37,149 nt of DNA, taken from NCBI GenBank assembly GCA_019454985.1, contig JACFNF010000022.1:1-37149 (forward strand), written 5' to 3'. Below the pieces are notes generated by a model that ran no database searches, was not told where the DNA came from, and saw only the letters and a list, made by a program, of their open reading frames with translations. Below, one piece after another: positions 34,793-37,149 of this stretch. Positions within the stretch are counted from its first letter, which is position 1. Each line of letters begins with the position of its first letter. The stretch is from Bacteroidales bacterium (GTDB lineage Bacteria; Bacteroidota; Bacteroidia; Bacteroidales; F082). The position numbers were made by a program, and so were the translations under genes.

Positions 34793-34966
34793 GGGGGGGC
34801 TACTGGCTGTTGGCTTTTGGCTTCTGTTGCTTTATGTCATGTGTTCAATGTTTTAGGAGTAGCTTGACATGTGTTGCCAATAAAGAGAACTTTTGTGGTG
34901 TCTTGAGCATTACAAATAAAGCTTATTATGAGTGCTAAACCTAAAGTTATTTTTTCATATTGTTGC
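34793..34966. other. AT-rich spacer at the accessory boundary
   Basis: No gene. It starts with a run of seven G followed by TTGGCT-type short repeats (CTGTTGGCTTTTGGCTTCTG) and becomes AT-rich, a change in base composition from the core genes to the left. Confidence 0.5.
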
Positions 34967-35057
34967 TTAATCGTGTGAAATAATTACCTTTTTTACGCAT
35001 TTATGATTTTCAACTTCTAATTCTATTAAATAAACGCCATCACTACTGTCCACTAAA
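34967..35057 (-). pseudogene. Fragment of a type IX secretion sorting domain, C-terminal half
   Basis: A short minus-strand frame ends at the TAA at 34967-34969 and encodes LVDSSDGVYLIELEVENH, then KCVKKVIISHD. The GVYLIELE...KKVII pattern is the last two strands of type A (TIGR04183-like) sorting domains. The preceding part of the domain is missing: upstream the frame meets a TGA, and the LVD codons lie inside the inverted repeat at 35047-35057. A matching N-terminal half lies on the opposite strand at 35103-35247. Confidence 0.5.
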
Positions 35058-35255
35058 CTTTTTTGATCTCATTCCTAAATACCTATAAATTAGTTAGTTA
35101 AAATGAAATCACTACATCTACATTTGAATTCATTATCCTCTAAATATAACTTAAATCAATTAGCGACTGTAAATTATACAGTTATTAATCAAGCGTTTAC
35201 AATATCCATTTATAGTAAAACTCAGCAACTTAATTTTTTAGTGGACACTACTGAT
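35039..35255. repeat. Segment bounded by a 19-bp imperfect inverted repeat (11-bp perfect core)
   Basis: TGTCCACTAAA at 35047-35057 and TTTAGTGGACA at 35237-35247 are perfect inverted copies. With the flanks the arms extend to 19 bp (35039-35057 and 35237-35255) with two mismatches, both C/G. CTAC occurs as a direct 4-bp repeat right outside the 11-bp cores (35043-35046, 35248-35251), as a target-site duplication would. The 201-bp interval encodes no transposase. It could be a miniature inverted-repeat element or an inverted segment; the sorting-domain halves on either strand favour inversion. Confidence 0.6.
35103..35247 (+). pseudogene. Fragment resembling the N-terminal half of a type IX sorting domain
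   Basis: The plus-strand frame encodes LSSKYNLNQLATVNYTVINQ, then AFTISIYSKTQQLNFLVD. It resembles the first strands of type A sorting domains (xINYxL...xISIYNxxGQL). The frame then runs through the right inverted repeat into antisense KilA-N sequence, so the real gene cannot continue there. If the segment between the repeats were flipped, LVD would join in frame to SSDGVYLIELE at 35046. Resemblance judged by eye only. Confidence 0.4.
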
Positions 35256-35897
35256 ATTTCCTTTCTTATCTGGGTTTGTATCTCTCCATTCTTTTGCAGT
35301 CATTCCAAATAAGGCAACATTCAAAATATCAGCTTCATTAGCATAAATGAAACTTGCTTGTTTACTAGTAACTTCAGCAGGAATTAGATTTTCTTTAATT
35401 GAATCTGTATGAATATGATAATTGACTTTAGCAAGAGTTCTTTGCAAATTCCATTCTAATCTATTTCTATCGTTTTCTTCATCTTTTAAACGCTGAAATT
35501 CATTGATTAAATAAATTTGGAATTCAGGACTTAGCCACATTGCGAAATGAAAGGCAATATCTTTATGTGCATAAGTACCCCCATATCGCCCTACTTTTAC
35601 AATCATTCCCATTGCATCTGTTCGCTCAATCCATTGACCAACAGACATTACAAAACGATTTACTCCTGATTCATTTTTAATTACCTCGAATTCGGGGTAA
35701 TTAAAACTTTCGTTCTTTAAATTCTCCCAAACACCAAGATATTCAAGTGTATTTTTATTTGTAATCCATTTGCCAATTAATCCACTTCCTTCTCGAAAAC
35801 CTTCTGTCATATCTGTTAAAGAGATATAATCAGTTTCATTTTGATTAATTACTTTAATGGTAGAGTCTTTGACTTGTATGATTCTACTTTTCGCCAT
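35238..35897 (-). CDS. KilA-N domain protein, C-terminally truncated
   Basis: 219 residues. A KilA-N DNA-binding domain (about 20-125) is shown by DYISLTDMTEGF, GLIGKWITNKNTLEYLGVWE, GRYGGTYAHKDIAFHFAMWL and SPEFQIYLINEFQRLKDEE. The C-terminal segment ADILNVALFGMTAKEWRDTN with PDKKGNI is conserved in bacterial relatives of about 270-280 residues, which continue for roughly 50 more. Here the homology stops at GNI, exactly at the outer end of the right inverted repeat, and the last residues SSVH plus the stop codon are encoded by that repeat. KilA-N proteins occur in phages and mobile islands; the role here is unknown and the product may be non-functional. The gene is AT-rich compared with the core genes. 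A good -7 element lies upstream. Confidence 0.85.
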   Translation of the reverse strand: MAKSRIIQVKDSTIKVINQNETDYISLTDMTEGFREGSGLIGKWITNKNTLEYLGVWENLKNESFNYPEFEVIKNESGVNRFVMSVGQWIERTDAMGMIVKVGRYGGTYAHKDIAFHFAMWLSPEFQIYLINEFQRLKDEENDRNRLEWNLQRTLAKVNYHIHTDSIKENLIPAEVTSKQASFIYANEADILNVALFGMTAKEWRDTNPDKKGNISSVH

Positions 35898-35923
35898 ATT
35901 TTCGATTATGAATTACTAAAATA

Positions 35924-35931
35924 CAAAATTA
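35924..35931 (-). promoter_or_regulatory. Putative -7 element of the KilA-N gene
   Basis: TAATTTTG on the minus strand matches TAnnTTTG, 26 nt before the ATG at 35897. No -33 TTTG at the expected distance. Confidence 0.45.
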
Positions 35932-35970
35932 GAGAATATTCTTTCATTTATTGGTTTGTTCGTAATGCCC

Positions 35971-36102
35971 TATAACGTCTGCCTCGCTTGACAAAGGCGG
36001 CACTTTTATCACGGAATTTCGACCGAAGACGAGACCTTAAAATTAGCAAAAAACTTCAAATCGAAGACGTTTACTGCCGCTTTTGCCAAACGAGCTGTTA
36101 AC
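35971..36102. repeat. Imperfect palindrome, attC-like
   Basis: Outer boxes TATAAC (35971-35976) and GTTAAC (36097-36102) enclose two 20-bp arms, CTCGCTTGACAAAGGCGGCA (35983-36002) and, inverted, 36075-36094, which pair at 17 of 20 positions. The total of 132 bp and the nested boxes resemble integron attC sites (RYYYAAC ... GTTRRRY), but the outer boxes match that consensus only partly. It lies alone between the KilA-N and restriction genes. It could also be a lineage-specific interspersed repeat. Confidence 0.5.
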
Positions 36103-36139
36103 TGCCTGCCGAATTCTTCGATTTATTTTCATTCATCCT

Positions 36140-37149
36140 TTATTCCTCAAACTCCATCTTAGGTAAACCGGCTACAATATCTACCGTTTGTACACTCACA
36201 TTGATGATGCTGAGCAGCAAATCCAAAATATATCTCGGATTGCCCACTTCTGCCGCCCAATCGTTGGGGTCGTTGGTGATGCCGCTGGCTTTGTCGGTGG
36301 TCACCTGATAACGCTCCATAATCCACTCAATGGCAGATTTGCCGTTTACCACATATTCATAAGCCTTTTCGGGGATGTTTTCTATCGTGATCTGATTGTT
36401 GTAAATGATGGTGTCTTTTTGACCTTTTTTAGGGAAACGCATTTTTTGTACTTTGTAATTCAGGTATTCCATTTCTTCTTTGTTTGCCTGACTTAAAGCC
36501 TCCGAAACAGATAGCGGATTGTACACTACGATAACTTCTTTGCTCGGTTCAACTTCTTCGTAATTCAAATGCAGCTCGGCCAATTGTCTGCCGGCTTTGC
36601 TGAACTTCCAAAAACCCCGTACATCTTCTACCAAAGGTAGCCGTGGCAACATCTTCTTTAAATCGTTCTCAAATGCGTTGCGATAATCCGGGCTGTGCAA
36701 TACACCATAGACATAGTAGAAAATATCTTCTTTATCTACATTTTTGCCATACTGTTTTCTGGCTCTTCCCAAAATAAAATCCGAAACCCCGTCTCTGCGG
36801 ATGTATTCGCTTTCGCCTGCCGCATCAAATAAAGACGGACTTTGTTTTTCCCGCTCTTCGTAGTAGTAAAGGGGGAATGCTTGTGTATCCCCATTGTAAT
36901 GAGCATCTAAAATTGAATTGGAAATAAGTAATGACAAACCATTATTATGACCCGTTGATGAAATGCATATAAATAAGTTTTTTTGATTTTTTTCAGGTAA
37001 AAATTTTGACCACTTATATACATATTCATTTAAACTTTTCGAATAATAAACATTTTGCCTAGAAAAAGGTCTGTAGTTGAACATCGTTAAATTGAGCTCT
37101 TGGCCGATTATAGTGGGTAGCTTATTTTTGCAGTATGAGAACAGAAGAA
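36140..37149 (-). CDS. Type ISP restriction-modification enzyme, C-terminal part
   Basis: The frame is open from the stop at 36140 to the right edge (about 335 codons). The ATG at 37084 is probably internal, since conserved-looking sequence (IIGQELNLT) continues upstream of it. The visible part matches the C-terminal specificity region of single-chain type ISP enzymes (LlaBIII-like), in which nuclease, translocase, N6-adenine methylase and target recognition lie in one polypeptide: NYRPFSRQNVYYSKS, SLLISNSILDAHYNGDTQAF with PLYYY, VYGVLHSPDYRNAFENDLKK, LPLVEDVRGFWKFSKAGRQL, AIEWIMERYQVTTDKASGI and NDPNDWAAEVGNPRYILDLL. Nuclease, helicase and methylase motifs would be outside the window. It sits in the AT-shifted accessory end, as expected for a horizontally acquired defence gene. 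Confidence 0.85.
   Translation of the reverse strand, partial: LLFSYCKNKLPTIIGQELNLTMFNYRPFSRQNVYYSKSLNEYVYKWSKFLPEKNQKNLFICISSTGHNNGLSLLISNSILDAHYNGDTQAFPLYYYEEREKQSPSLFDAAGESEYIRRDGVSDFILGRARKQYGKNVDKEDIFYYVYGVLHSPDYRNAFENDLKKMLPRLPLVEDVRGFWKFSKAGRQLAELHLNYEEVEPSKEVIVVYNPLSVSEALSQANKEEMEYLNYKVQKMRFPKKGQKDTIIYNNQITIENIPEKAYEYVVNGKSAIEWIMERYQVTTDKASGITNDPNDWAAEVGNPRYILDLLLSIINVSVQTVDIVAGLPKMEFEE

Noticed and set aside
34736..34800. Possible SAM or SAH riboswitch before ahcY
   Set aside because: The -7 element leaves a leader of only about 17 nt, too short for an aptamer.
35047..35247. Complete insertion sequence
   Set aside because: The interval is only 201 bp and encodes no transposase; at most it is a miniature element or an inverted segment.

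Overview
The window looks like a chromosomal segment of a member of the Bacteroidota. The evidence is a gingipain-type (C25) secreted peptidase of the kind exported by the type IX secretion system, lineage-typical families (DUF6427, a GHVERFNPA-type Gfo/Idh/MocA oxidoreductase, lipoproteins with a TSSC or ITSC lipobox), and several promoters of the Bacteroidota type (TAnnTTTG at -7). Shine-Dalgarno sequences are weak or absent. The two amino-acid degradation clusters suggest a free-living aerobic or facultative organism. No rRNA, tRNA, CRISPR array or complete insertion sequence was seen.

Layout. 1-3908 (-): C25 peptidase with two CUB-like domains, its C-terminus lost at the window edge. 4203-8824 (-): tyrosine/homogentisate catabolism (hmgA, hppD, fahA, then a flavin-reductase-like gene) behind a good promoter at 8860-8887. 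8825-9367: intergenic stretch with tandem repeats and hairpins. 9368-10024 (-): pcm. 10133-13508 (+): oxidoreductase, lipoprotein and polyprenyl-phosphate sugar transferase, the last two overlapping by 4 nt. 13566-13943 (-): a periplasmic heavy-metal-associated protein. 14214-19773 (+): a leucine-type catabolic operon (carboxyltransferase, methylglutaconyl-CoA hydratase, biotin-carrying subunit, acyl-CoA dehydrogenase). 19818-26601 (-): DUF3352-like propeller protein, rnhB, DUF6427 membrane protein, purD and a GT4 glycosyltransferase, with ATGA-type overlaps at two junctions. 27053-28558 (+): a polysaccharide flippase. 28617-32853 (-): YceI, a CE7-like esterase with an N-terminal beta-sandwich, a small exported protein and a beta-lactamase-fold lipoprotein. 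33308-34735 (-): ahcY.

The last 2.4 kb (about 34.8-37.1 kb) is different: AT-rich, accessory and rearranged. It holds a KilA-N gene cut short exactly at a 19-bp imperfect inverted repeat, two pieces of what looks like one type IX sorting domain lying on opposite strands on either side of that repeat pair, an attC-like imperfect palindrome, and the C-terminal part of a type ISP restriction-modification enzyme that runs off the right edge. This is the part most likely to hold something undescribed.

How the genes work together. HppD converts 4-hydroxyphenylpyruvate to homogentisate, HmgA opens the ring, and FahA yields fumarate and acetoacetate; no maleylacetoacetate isomerase is visible. MccB and MccA carboxylate a branched enoyl-CoA (most likely 3-methylcrotonyl-CoA), and the hydratase makes HMG-CoA. 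The sugar transferase, flippase, GT4 enzyme and perhaps the oxidoreductase are surface-glycan genes scattered among housekeeping genes rather than forming one locus.
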